Assembly: GCA_947168565.1 (NCBI GenBank)
Contig: CAMVMM010000006.1
Location: forward strand, 57,067 to 121,066
Direction of reading: 5' to 3'
Length of the DNA: 64,000 bases
DNA from: an uncultured Clostridia bacterium
GTDB taxonomy: Bacteria; Bacillota; Clostridia; Christensenellales; CAG-138
The notes beneath the pieces are model-generated. The model did not search any database. It worked only from the letters and a program-made list of their open reading frames with translations, and was not told the origin of the DNA. The position numbers and the translations under genes were made by a program. This document shows, piece by piece, positions 48,610-56,424 of this stretch. Position 1 is the first letter of the stretch; each line of letters opens with the position of its first letter.

Positions 48610-49125
48610 ATGAAGCTTAAAGCGGATCTGAACACAAAAAAGCTCGTTATGGCGGCGGCGTTCGCGGCGCTTATCTGCGCGGCCACCTTCGCTATCAAAA
48701 TTCCGTCGCCCATTGGCGGCTATATCAATATGGGTGATTGCTTCGTGCTGCTGGGCGCGTGGGTGCTCTCAAGAAAGCTGGGCGTTGCAGCGGCGGCGAT
48801 AGGCTCCGGCGTTGCCGATCTTATTTCGGGCGCCCTGGTTTTCGCCCCCGCCACCTTCGTTATCAAGGGGCTTATGGCGCTCACCGCCAATCTCGTTTTC
48901 CACGCGCTGAATAAAAGGATGAAAAAAAGCCTCAGCGTCCTCATCTCCGGCGCGCTTGCGGAGGGCGTGATGGTGCTGGGCTATTTCGTGTTTGAGATCT
49001 TCATCTACGGCCTTAAGGCATCGCTCCCCGTGATACCCTTCAATTCCGTTCAGGGCGTGGTGTGCCTTGCCGCGGCGGCGGCGCTCTACGGCACGCTCGG
49101 CGTTAAGCTGACGGCGGGAAAATAA
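48610..49125 (+). CDS. ECF transporter S component
   Basis: Membrane protein of 171 aa with five or six helices. It is an energy-coupling-factor substrate-binding component: KLVMAAAFAALICAATFAI is the usual first helix with small residues, followed by GYINMGDCFVLLGAW and GSGVADLISG. The specificity is not clear from sequence. The divergent MocR regulator suggests vitamin B6 uptake (PdxU-like), but HmpT-like pyrimidine-precursor uptake is also possible. A purine-rich tract of about 80 bases lies upstream. Confidence 0.85.
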   Translation: MKLKADLNTKKLVMAAAFAALICAATFAIKIPSPIGGYINMGDCFVLLGAWVLSRKLGVAAAAIGSGVADLISGALVFAPATFVIKGLMALTANLVFHALNKRMKKSLSVLISGALAEGVMVLGYFVFEIFIYGLKASLPVIPFNSVQGVVCLAAAAALYGTLGVKLTAGK

Positions 49126-49190
49126 CGCCGCAGGCTGCAAAGCGGAATGATTATTGAATGATTGTTTTTTGAAAATATGAGTAATAGCAC

Positions 49191-49862
49191 TCATTCGGGC
49201 AGCTGCCAGTCTATCGGCGCCTGCCCGCTTTTTTCAAGTATTTCGTTGCATTTTGAAAAATGGCGGCAGCCGAAAAAGCCGTTGTATGCCGAAAGCGGGC
49301 TCGGGTGAACCGTTTCAAGCTTCACGTGGATGGGGCTTGTGATCACCCGCGCCTTCTGCCGCGCGTTCGCGCCCCAAAGCAGGAATACCACCGGCGTTTT
49401 TTTATTGTTCAGCTCGCTTATCACGCGGTCGGTGAATATTTCCCAGCCAAAGCCCTTGTGGCTGTTTGCCTGATGTGCGCGCACCGTTAAAACCGCGTTC
49501 AGCATCAATACCCCCTGCTTCGCCCAATGCGTCAGCTCGCCGTGGCGCGGCGGAATAAAGCCCACGTCCGCTTCAAGCTCCTTGTAGATATTCCTGAGCG
49601 AGGGCGGCGGCTCTATGCCGCGAAGCACGGAAAAGCAAAGCCCGTGCGCCTGGTTCTCGCCGTGATAGGGGTCCTGCCCCAGGATCACCGCCCTCGTGTT
49701 TTCAAACGAGGTGTAGCGAAGGGCGTTGAAAATATCGTGCATATCGGGGTAGATTGTGCGCGTTTTGTATTCGCTCACAAGGAAGGCGCGAAGCTTTTTG
49801 TAATATTCCTTTTCAAATTCGTCCGCTAAGATATTATCCCAGTCGTTTCCGAGGTTTACCAT
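49191..49862 (-). CDS. ung: Uracil-DNA glycosylase
   Basis: DNA repair enzyme of 223 aa that removes uracil from DNA. The catalytic water-activating motif is GQDPYHG with D64, and the DNA-intercalation loop is HPSPLSAYNG starting at H186. PPPSLRNIYKEL is the Pro-rich minor-groove loop. The length is normal for family 1 Ung. GGAGGAGAGC precedes the ATG. Confidence 0.96.
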   Translation of the reverse strand: MVNLGNDWDNILADEFEKEYYKKLRAFLVSEYKTRTIYPDMHDIFNALRYTSFENTRAVILGQDPYHGENQAHGLCFSVLRGIEPPPSLRNIYKELEADVGFIPPRHGELTHWAKQGVLMLNAVLTVRAHQANSHKGFGWEIFTDRVISELNNKKTPVVFLLWGANARQKARVITSPIHVKLETVHPSPLSAYNGFFGCRHFSKCNEILEKSGQAPIDWQLPE

Positions 49863-49917
49863 GCTCTCCTCCCGCCGAATCCGGCTTTTGCCTTTCGGAA
49901 TGCTTTAAGATACTTTA

Positions 49918-49946
49918 AAGATACACAAGGAGCGCGGATTTGTCAA
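49918..49946 (-). promoter_or_regulatory. Sigma-A promoter for ung
   Basis: Minus strand: TTGACA, 17 bases, TATCTT. Confidence 0.7.
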
Positions 49947-49960
49947 GAAAAAAGCAATGA

Positions 49961-50190
49961 CTCTGCTCCCGAAATCGTAATTCATTTTGCGATTTTATGC
50001 CGAGAAGGACTCTTGACATAGGTTTGCCGTGCGGCAGGCTTTTTGCCGGGCAAAACAAAAAAACGCTCGCGGTAAGACTCTTTTGCCCTTTTTGCCGGAA
50101 ACCGCACGGAGAAAGGAACCTGTGTCAAGAGTTCCATGGAATGAAAAAGCATCCGGCATTCGCCGATCCATTACGATTTTGGGAGCAGAG
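49961..50190. repeat. 230-bp imperfect palindrome with 21-bp terminal inverted repeats (MITE-like)
   Basis: The ends CTCTGCTCCC..AATCGTAAT (49961-49981) and their complement (50170-50190) match at 20 of 21 bases. Further in, ACTCTTGACATAGGTT (50009-50024) has its complement at 50117-50132, with 15 of 16 matching. CCGTGCGG and GGGCAAAA also recur in both arms. The whole can fold into one long hairpin. I see no clear target-site duplication and no open frame. Confidence 0.65.
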
Positions 50191-50208
50191 CTGAAAGCAA
50201 AGCTACTC

Positions 50209-50237
50209 TTGACAAACGCAGTGTAAAACAGTACAAT
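50209..50237 (+). promoter_or_regulatory. Sigma-A promoter for the small secreted gene
   Basis: TTGACA, 17 bases, TACAAT. It lies just past the palindrome. Confidence 0.75.
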
Positions 50238-50267
50238 ACAATTCAAGCAATTTGAAAGGAAATTGAC

Positions 50268-50572
50268 ATGAAATAACGATTTCGATAATTATTGTTGCTG
50301 TATCCCTGTTTTTTAGCATTCTTCCGAGCATAGCGGTTGAAGCAAAGCAAATGGATGAAATGGATACATTGGATGTTGTTATCGCCGCATATATGTTTGC
50401 CGGCAGCACAGAGTCTGCCGCAAAGTATACTAATGATGCAGTTTTTGCAGCAGAAATTGTACCTCGGTTCATTCGCATAAATAATGGCCGGGATAATAAC
50501 GTGAATGTGTACTGCAAGCCGGAAACAGGTTCAACCGTTGTTTCGTGTACTGAATTTTGGGTAAATAATTGA
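50268..50572 (+). pseudogene. Small secreted protein gene with a frameshift at codon 3
   Basis: AAAGGA sits 7 bases before ATG 50268, but the frame reads ATG AAA TAA. With one extra A in that run the text would be MKITISIIIVAVSLFFSILP, a clear signal peptide, and would go on for about 100 residues to the stop at 50572 (SIAVEAKQMDEMDT, later NVYCKPETGSTVVSC). So a single-base deletion has broken the gene, or the sequence has an error here. The base composition is more AT-rich than neighbouring genes. A promoter and a ribosome-binding site are intact. Function unknown. Confidence 0.7.
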
Positions 50573-50593
50573 TTTGAACAAGGAGTGGACATT

Positions 50594-51040
50594 ATGCCGA
50601 CCGTATTAAAGCGAATCCTTTATTCCCTGCTCTGCCTTCTTCCGTTTGCGGTGCTTTTTGTGCTGTCGGAAACGGTTTTTAAGGATGCATATCTTTTCAA
50701 ACGGCTGCGTGACCCGCTGATAGTGCTGCTTATTGCCGCCGTATGGCTGACAGCATTGATAAAACTCAAGGCAGGGGCGGCTTTCTCGCTTTCATGCATG
50801 GCTTCGGCTGTGGCGGCTCAGCTCATTGGAAACGCAGTGCAAAGGCATAAGGCCGCAGGTATCACTGCCGAAATGAGCGAGGGGGAGGTATCGCGCCTTA
50901 TGAGCAATAATCCCACCGTCACGATATGGCTTGTGATTCTTGCCGCAATGCTGCTCGCCTGCGCTGCTTTCGCGGCTTTCAGGCTGCGCAAAGGGGCGCG
51001 GCAGCGGGATTTGCGCGGCAAGTTCGATGAGAATTCTTAA
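50594..51040 (+). CDS. Small membrane protein, unknown
   Basis: Protein of 148 aa with four hydrophobic helices (about 8-28, 40-58, 65-85, 110-130) and a basic C-terminus. A loop near residue 95 (EMSEGEVSRLMSNN) is acidic. No family was recognised. I chose ATG 50594 because AAGGAG lies 8 bases upstream; the GTG at 50585 overlaps that site. It follows the broken small secreted gene by 21 bases and probably shares its promoter. Confidence 0.65.
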   Translation: MPTVLKRILYSLLCLLPFAVLFVLSETVFKDAYLFKRLRDPLIVLLIAAVWLTALIKLKAGAAFSLSCMASAVAAQLIGNAVQRHKAAGITAEMSEGEVSRLMSNNPTVTIWLVILAAMLLACAAFAAFRLRKGARQRDLRGKFDENS

Positions 51041-51162
51041 GTGTTTAGGGCGTTGCTTTGCTGTAAAGAAAGCGGCGGTAAAGGCGGCAGCGACAACGAA
51101 AATGGCGAAAATCGAGTGCGCGGGCTGCATTTTGCCGCGTTTTGGCTTCTGCCTGTTCGGAT

Positions 51163-51191
51163 TTGACTTAATCCGTTTCATGTGTTATAAT
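51163..51191 (+). promoter_or_regulatory. Sigma-A promoter for the SCIFF gene
   Basis: TTGACT, 17 bases, TATAAT. Confidence 0.85.
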
Positions 51192-51225
51192 GAGTCAGTT
51201 AAAATCTTTTTCGGAGGATAATAAA

Positions 51226-51378
51226 ATGAAACGCATCGTTACTCTTAACGAAAAAACCCTTTGCGAAAGCGCGAAAAACGGCGGCTGCGGCGAATGCCAG
51301 ACCTCCTGCCAGAGCGCCTGCAAGACCAGCTGCGGCATTGCTAACCAGCAGTGCGAAAATGCCGAAAAGGCGGAATGA
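51226..51378 (+). CDS. scfA: SCIFF ribosomal peptide precursor
   Basis: Peptide of 50 aa of the SCIFF type (six cysteines in forty-five residues), a conserved clostridial RiPP of unknown role. The leader MKRIVTLNEKTLCESAK is followed by the Cys-rich core with cysteines at 21, 24, 28, 32, 36 and 43 (one more at 13). The maturase encoded next forms a thioether from a core cysteine. GGAGG lies 8 bases before the ATG. A hairpin and T-run separate it from the maturase gene, so the peptide is probably made in excess. Confidence 0.95.
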   Translation: MKRIVTLNEKTLCESAKNGGCGECQTSCQSACKTSCGIANQQCENAEKAE

Positions 51379-51392
51379 TCGCATCTGAAACT

Positions 51393-51419
51393 ATGCCGTC
51401 CCCGTGGCGGCATTTTTTT
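51393..51419 (+). terminator. Hairpin between SCIFF and its maturase
   Basis: ATGCCG pairs with CGGCAT, followed by seven T. Partial read-through would supply the maturase. Confidence 0.75.
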
Positions 51420-51465
51420 ATGAGCCCCTTGACCTGAGTGTGCCGTTGGAGCGGTTTTATTGAAA

Positions 51466-52839
51466 ATGATCCATAGATATAAACTTGGCGGAATGAATAT
51501 GGTTATCGACACGTGCTCCGGCAGCGTACACGCGGTGGACGAGATCGCGTATGAGCTGATCGGCATGTTCGAGGAAAAAACGCGGGAGCAGGCGGCTGAG
51601 GAGCTTTCCGCGCGCTTTGACGTGCCAAAAAGCGAGATAGAGGAATGCTGGGACGACGTTCGGGAGCTGAAAGCTTCGGGCAGGCTCTTTGCGCCGGATA
51701 CCTTCGAGCCGATGGCGGGGGAGCTGAAATCGCGCACGGCGGGCGTTGTGAAGGCGCTTTGCCTGCACGTTGCCCATACCTGCAATCTGAACTGCTCCTA
51801 CTGCTTCGCAAGCCAGGGCAAATACCACGGCGAGCGGGCGCTGATGAGCTTTGAGGTGGGCAAAAGGGCGCTGGATTTTCTTATTGAAAACTCCGGCTCA
51901 AGGCGCAATCTGGAGGTGGATTTCTTCGGCGGCGAGCCGCTGATGAATTTTGAAGTTGTAAAAAGGCTCACCGAGTACGCCCGAAGCATCGAGAAGCGGC
52001 ATAATAAAAATTTCCGCTTCACGCTCACCACGAACGGCGTTTTGATAGACGACGAGGTGATCGACTTTGCAAACCGCGAGATGAGCAACGTGGTGCTGAG
52101 CCTGGACGGGCGCAAGGAGATCCACGACCGCTTCCGCGTGGACTATGCGGGCAGGGGCAGCTTCGATAGAATCGTGCCGAAATTTCAAAGGCTGGTTGAG
52201 GCGCGCGGCGGCAAAAACTACTATATGCGCGGCACCTTTACCCACGCCAATCCGGATTTTTTGGAGGACGTGAAAACCATGCTCGACCTCGGCTTCACGG
52301 AGCTTTCCATGGAGCCGGTGGTGTGCGCCGACAGCGACCCCTCCGCGCTGACAAAGCAGGACGTGGAGATAGTGCTTTCGCAGTATGAGCAGCTTGCGGA
52401 GCTTATGAAGCAGCGCAGGCGCGAGGGCAGGCCCTTTACGTTTTATCATTACATGATAGATCTTGCGGGCGGCCCCTGCATCTATAAGCGCATATCCGGC
52501 TGCGGCAGCGGCACGGAGTATATGGCGGTGACCCCGTGGGGCGATCTGTACCCCTGCCATCAGTTCGTTGGGGAGGAAAAATACCGCCTCGGCAGCGTGT
52601 TTGAGGGCGTAACCAATACGGCGGTGCGCGATGAATTTGCCTCGTGCAACGTGTATGCCCGCGAGGAGTGCCGCGATTGCTGGGCAAAGCTCTATTGCTC
52701 CGGCGGGTGCGCCGCAAACGCCTACCACGCCACGGGCAGCATACGGGGAGTTTATGAGCCGGGCTGCGTGCTTTTCAAAAAGCGGATGGAATGCGCCATA
52801 ATGCTTGAGGCCTCAAGGCTTATGGAGAATATGGAATGA
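51466..52839 (+). CDS. scfB: SCIFF maturase, radical SAM thioether-forming enzyme
   Basis: Radical SAM/SPASM protein of 457 aa. The N-terminal 100 residues form a RiPP recognition domain (MIHRYKLGGMNMVIDT). The [4Fe-4S] SAM motif is C106-NLN-C110-SY-C113. The C-terminal SPASM region has CGSGTEYMAVTPWGDLYPCH and CRDCWAKLYCSGGC for two auxiliary clusters. It cross-links a Cys of SCIFF to a neighbouring residue. The family usually starts M-x-H-x-Y-K, which favours ATG 51466; a TTG at 51460 is better placed relative to GGAG. Its stop overlaps the next start as ATGA. Confidence 0.95.
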   Translation: MIHRYKLGGMNMVIDTCSGSVHAVDEIAYELIGMFEEKTREQAAEELSARFDVPKSEIEECWDDVRELKASGRLFAPDTFEPMAGELKSRTAGVVKALCLHVAHTCNLNCSYCFASQGKYHGERALMSFEVGKRALDFLIENSGSRRNLEVDFFGGEPLMNFEVVKRLTEYARSIEKRHNKNFRFTLTTNGVLIDDEVIDFANREMSNVVLSLDGRKEIHDRFRVDYAGRGSFDRIVPKFQRLVEARGGKNYYMRGTFTHANPDFLEDVKTMLDLGFTELSMEPVVCADSDPSALTKQDVEIVLSQYEQLAELMKQRRREGRPFTFYHYMIDLAGGPCIYKRISGCGSGTEYMAVTPWGDLYPCHQFVGEEKYRLGSVFEGVTNTAVRDEFASCNVYAREECRDCWAKLYCSGGCAANAYHATGSIRGVYEPGCVLFKKRMECAIMLEASRLMENME

Positions 52840-54200
52840 GCAGAACGCCGATCTGCGATTTTGTGAATAATTACGCAAAAAGCGGCGCGGTGCGGGCGCA
52901 CATGCCCGGGCATAAGGGCAGGGGCGCTCTTGGCTGCGAGGGGTTGGATATAACCGAGATAGAGGGAGCGGACGAGCTTTACGGCGCAGAAGGCATAATC
53001 AAAAAAAGCGAGCGCATCGCGTCGGAAATATTCGGCGCGGGCGAAACCTTCTTTTCCGCCGAGGGCTCGTCGCTCTGCATCCGCGCCATGCTCTATCTTG
53101 CGCTGATGAACGCAAGGGAGCGGGAAAACGGCTCCAAAACGGTGCTTGCGGGCAGAAACGCGCATAAAACGCTTATCTCCGCCGCCGCGCTGCTCGATCT
53201 GGATATAGACTGGCTCTATCCTTCGGAAAACGGCGGTATCGAGGGGCTTTTGAACTGCACTGCGGATGAAGGATCGCTGGCTGCCGCGCTTGAAAAGTAT
53301 CCTAAAGCAAACGAAAAGCCGATCGCGGTGTATATCACATCGCCCGATTACCTGGGAAACATAGCGGATATAAGGGAGCTTGCCGAGGTATGCCGCAGGC
53401 ACGGCGTGCCGCTTCTGGTGGATAACGCCCACGGCGCGTATCTGCGCTTTTTAAAGCCCGAGCTGCACCCCATAACGCTCGGCGCGGATATATGCTGCGA
53501 CAGCGCGCATAAAACCCTGCCCGCTCTCACGGGCGCGGCGTATCTTCATGTGAGCAAGGCCGCGCCGAAGGTCTTTTCCGCTTTGGCGGAGAAGGCGCTT
53601 GCGCTCTTTGCCTCCACAAGCCCATCGTATCTTATTTTGCAGTCCCTCGATGCGGCAAACGGTATTTTGGGCGCGGAATACGCAGCCCTGCTTGAAAAAA
53701 CCGCCTGCCGCACGGATGAATTAAAGCTCAGGCTGAAGGGGCTTGGCTATCCGGTGATCGGCGGCGAAAGGCTCAAGCTGACCCTTGCGCCGAAGGAGCT
53801 TGGCTTCACGGGCGCGGAGCTTGCCGGTTATCTGCGGGAAAACGGCGTGGAATGCGAATTTGCCGATCCCGATTACACGGTTTTGATGCTTGCGCCGCAA
53901 ATCGGTGAAGCGGGGTATGAAAGAATAGAGAGTGCGCTTGCCGGAGTGGAAAAGCGCAGACCGATAGCGGAAAGGCCCCCCGCCGTGCCGAGGCTTGAGC
54001 GCGCGCTTTCAATAAGGGCGGCCGTGCTTGCGCCGCAGGAAACGGTGAGCGTGGATCGCGCCGCAGGCAGAATAATCGCGCTCGATCACTGCGCCTGCCC
54101 GCCCGCCGTGCCGATAGCCACAGCGGGGGAAAGAACGGATGAGGCGGCGATCGCCTGCATGAAGTATTACGGCATTGACAGAATAAGCGTGGTGAAGTGA
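52836..54200 (+). CDS. PLP-dependent Orn/Lys/Arg decarboxylase-family protein
   Basis: Fold-type I PLP enzyme of 454 aa of the basic amino-acid decarboxylase family. Visible are MPGHKGRGALG near residue 25, GADELYGAEGIIKKSE, VDNAHGAYLRF and the Schiff-base lysine K226 in CDSAHKTLPALTG. It lacks the long N-terminal wing domain of inducible E. coli enzymes and resembles the short Firmicute type, often annotated as an aminotransferase or arginine decarboxylase. Product prediction is not safe. Translation is coupled to the SCIFF maturase by ATGA. Confidence 0.9.
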   Translation: MSRTPICDFVNNYAKSGAVRAHMPGHKGRGALGCEGLDITEIEGADELYGAEGIIKKSERIASEIFGAGETFFSAEGSSLCIRAMLYLALMNARERENGSKTVLAGRNAHKTLISAAALLDLDIDWLYPSENGGIEGLLNCTADEGSLAAALEKYPKANEKPIAVYITSPDYLGNIADIRELAEVCRRHGVPLLVDNAHGAYLRFLKPELHPITLGADICCDSAHKTLPALTGAAYLHVSKAAPKVFSALAEKALALFASTSPSYLILQSLDAANGILGAEYAALLEKTACRTDELKLRLKGLGYPVIGGERLKLTLAPKELGFTGAELAGYLRENGVECEFADPDYTVLMLAPQIGEAGYERIESALAGVEKRRPIAERPPAVPRLERALSIRAAVLAPQETVSVDRAAGRIIALDHCACPPAVPIATAGERTDEAAIACMKYYGIDRISVVK

Positions 54201-54278
54201 AGCTTCGCCCGCTGAAAAAAGCTTATGAAAAAACGGAGCGGAGGGCGCAGAGCCGCCCGCACGGGAAAGGGGCATACT

Positions 54279-54473
54279 ATGGAAGAATACGGAAATAATC
54301 ACGCCGGAGAGCCTTCGGAAAGCTATAAAAAGGCGCAGCAGTGCATGAATACCCTGCGCGAGTGCTGGGACGAGCTTACCAGGGACGAGCGGCAGCGGCT
54401 TCTCAAGGAGGCCGCCGAGATGCTGAAAATAAGCCCGCATACGGCGGCGCTTATAATGAGGCTGATAAAATAA
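54279..54473 (+). CDS. Small helical protein, unknown
   Basis: Protein of 64 aa beginning MEEYGNNHAGEPSESY, with two predicted amphipathic helices (KAQQCMNTLRECWDELTR and LLKEAAEMLKISPHTAALIM). I chose ATG 54279 because GAAAGGGG lies upstream; the longer frame begins at 54225. It follows the decarboxylase gene and may be in its operon. No family was recognised. Confidence 0.6.
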   Translation: MEEYGNNHAGEPSESYKKAQQCMNTLRECWDELTRDERQRLLKEAAEMLKISPHTAALIMRLIK

Positions 54474-54509
54474 CGGCGATGCCTGCGGCGGAAAAGGGCA
54501 AACGCCGGC

Positions 54510-54538
54510 TTGATTATTCCGCCGCTCTCTGCTATACT
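54510..54538 (+). promoter_or_regulatory. Sigma-A promoter for the lipoprotein gene
   Basis: TTGATT, 17 bases, TATACT. Confidence 0.7.
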
Positions 54539-54629
54539 TTATTTTGGCACGGGCGCTTATTCCGTGCGCCGAACGGACGGAGCGCCGCCCGAAATACCGG
54601 TATTATACCAAAAAAAGAAAGGGATTTTT

Positions 54630-55235
54630 ATGAAAAAGATGCTTCGCGCCATCGCGCTGTTTACCGCGCTTTTGACCGCCGCTCTCGCGCTTGCCTGCGG
54701 CGCTGCCGACAGCGGCACCGCCTCCACTCCCGCGCCCACCGGCGGGAACGGCGGGCAAGCCACCGAGGTACCCGATAAAATGGCGTTTATGCCCCCCATT
54801 ACATGGAACACGCTCGAAGCCGAGGAGATGATAAAGCTCACCGTGCTCGGCAAGGAAAAAACCTTCACCGCGTCCGAGCTCTTCGCGCTTGACCGCGGGC
54901 AGCTCGTTGCCTACGATACCGAGGAATCTGCCACGCGCGGCGGCGATCCCATCTATTTCGTGGGCGTGTATATGAAGGGGCTGATCTATGCGGCGAATAA
55001 TGAGGTCGATCTGAACAACATCAAGTCCGTCAAGCTTATCGGCGTGGACGGCAGCGAAACCGTGCTTGACGGCGAGCTTGCCTCGTCCATCCTGCTTGAA
55101 AGCGTTCTGGCGCTGCAGCGCGGGGCGATCGTGACCACCGCCGAAAAGGGCTGCATGATGGTGCTTAAGAGCGGCACGCTTCAGGATCGGAACAATAAAA
55201 TTTACAGGGGCATAGCCGAGATAATCGTGGGCTGA
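54630..55235 (+). CDS. Lipoprotein with a molybdopterin-oxidoreductase-like small domain
   Basis: Exported lipoprotein of 201 aa. The signal peptide ends in the lipobox LALAC (Cys about residue 20), followed by a Thr/Pro/Gly-rich linker. The rest, KLTVLGKEKTFTASELFAL to FVGVYMKGLIYAAN and the final GIAEIIVG, resembles the small beta domain related to sulfite-oxidase-like molybdopterin folds found in some secreted Firmicute proteins, without cofactor residues. This match is tentative. AAAGGG precedes the ATG. Confidence 0.7.
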   Translation: MKKMLRAIALFTALLTAALALACGAADSGTASTPAPTGGNGGQATEVPDKMAFMPPITWNTLEAEEMIKLTVLGKEKTFTASELFALDRGQLVAYDTEESATRGGDPIYFVGVYMKGLIYAANNEVDLNNIKSVKLIGVDGSETVLDGELASSILLESVLALQRGAIVTTAEKGCMMVLKSGTLQDRNNKIYRGIAEIIVG

Positions 55236-55268
55236 TGCCGAAGCTCACCTTTATATTCAGTAAAAAAC

Positions 55269-55300
55269 GGGAAGCAGCCTCGCGCCGCCTCCCTTTTTTT
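55269..55300. terminator. Bidirectional terminator between two lipoprotein genes
   Basis: GGGAAGCAGC pairs with GCCGCCTCCC with a few mismatches, followed by seven T on the plus strand. Confidence 0.6.
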
Positions 55301-55349
55301 GCCCGAAGGCTCTGCCCGCCTTTTGACGCTATGGCACAAGCATAGTCAG

Positions 55350-55895
55350 TCAATCCGCTCCTGCGGGCAAAAGTATGCTTCCGTTCGGGTACACGTAGAG
55401 CACCCGCGAAAGCTCGCCGTCGCCCTGGAGCACTATGCGGTAGACCTGCTGACCCTCGAAATATTCATGGGTCGCGGACTGTATGCTGTGCTCCGGAAAC
55501 TCCCTGCCCAGGCGGGAAGCTATCTCCGGTATCTCCGAGGGGTCTATCACCCTGCCCTCCATAAAGCCGTCGATCTCCTCCGCGCCAGGGGCGGCGTTCG
55601 GCTTTGCGGACGCGCCGGGGCTCGTTTCGGGCGAGGCCGAAGCCTCCGGCCCCGCGCTCATATCCGGCGAAGCCGAAACAGAGGGGGAAGCGGAAGCCGC
55701 GGGCGATGCGCTCGCCGCGGGGGATGCGCTCGGGGATGCCGAGGGCTTGAGCATGCCGCTCTGCGTGGAGAGCGCGGTGGGGCTGCTGCTTGGCGCGGGC
55801 GTGGTGCTCGGCCTATCGCTCATCGAGCAGGCAAAGGAGCCGAGAACCGCGGCAGCCAAGGCCGCCGCCGCCAAAAAACCTATGATCCTTTTCAT
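55350..55895 (-). CDS. Lipoprotein with a Ser/Ala/Pro-rich repeat linker
   Basis: Lipoprotein of 181 aa. The lipobox is LGSFAC (Cys about residue 23). Residues about 25-105 are an almost pure Ser, Ala and Pro linker with repeated SASPAA units, so the folded part (about 107-181) is held away from the membrane. That part, IDPSEIPEIASRLGREFPEH to LYVYPNGSILLPAG, is not recognised. GGAGG precedes the ATG. Confidence 0.75.
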   Translation of the reverse strand: MKRIIGFLAAAALAAAVLGSFACSMSDRPSTTPAPSSSPTALSTQSGMLKPSASPSASPAASASPAASASPSVSASPDMSAGPEASASPETSPGASAKPNAAPGAEEIDGFMEGRVIDPSEIPEIASRLGREFPEHSIQSATHEYFEGQQVYRIVLQGDGELSRVLYVYPNGSILLPAGAD

Positions 55896-56042
55896 ATTGC
55901 CTCCGAAAACAGCCGCTTTATGGATCGATAAAACGGCGAAATAAACGGCCCTGTTGAACCGCCGTGCTTATTTTGCACAGTTTTCGCGGAATGATACGGA
56001 TAGTATAAATATGGCTTTTTTATTAATTTCAGATATAATTGC

Positions 56043-56071
56043 TTGACGGTTTATGAAAGATATGTTACGAT
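56043..56071 (+). promoter_or_regulatory. Promoter for the 95-aa secreted protein gene
   Basis: TTGACG, 17 bases, TACGAT. Confidence 0.6.
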
Positions 56072-56102
56072 AAAACATATTAAACAAGGAGGAGCAGGAA
56101 AA

Positions 56103-56390
56103 GTGCTTAAGAAGTTTATCGTTTTTGGACTGGTGTTATCAACGCTTTTTATGTCGACAATTTCAAGCGCCAAGCCCGCAGACCTTGCCCAAATACGCAA
56201 GGAAGCTGCAACGGAGCTGCTCAAAGTCTCCGCCACGCCATCATCCTTACTCAGGTTTCAGGGACAAACCGCAATCAGGTTTATTTTTCGGCATATAATA
56301 AATGAAGCCGGCTTCCGGAGGATCGCAGTTTCCTCGCCGGGAATCGCGTCCAACACATATACGATACGAGTTGCGAATGATAACGGATAA
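56103..56390 (+). CDS. Small secreted protein, unknown
   Basis: Product of 95 aa with a signal peptide (VLKKFIVFGLVLSTLFMSTI, cleavage near SSA) and a short basic mature part (ATPSSLLRFQGQTAIRFIFR). The start is GTG 56103 with AAGGAGG about 12 bases upstream. The sequence is more AT-rich than neighbours, as is the broken small secreted gene at 50268. It leads directly into the lipoprotein gene 34 bases downstream. Function unknown. Confidence 0.6.
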   Translation: MLKKFIVFGLVLSTLFMSTISSAKPADLAQIRKEAATELLKVSATPSSLLRFQGQTAIRFIFRHIINEAGFRRIAVSSPGIASNTYTIRVANDNG

Positions 56391-56424
56391 TCAGTTGAAA
56401 TTAAAGACGGAAAGGGAATGAACT

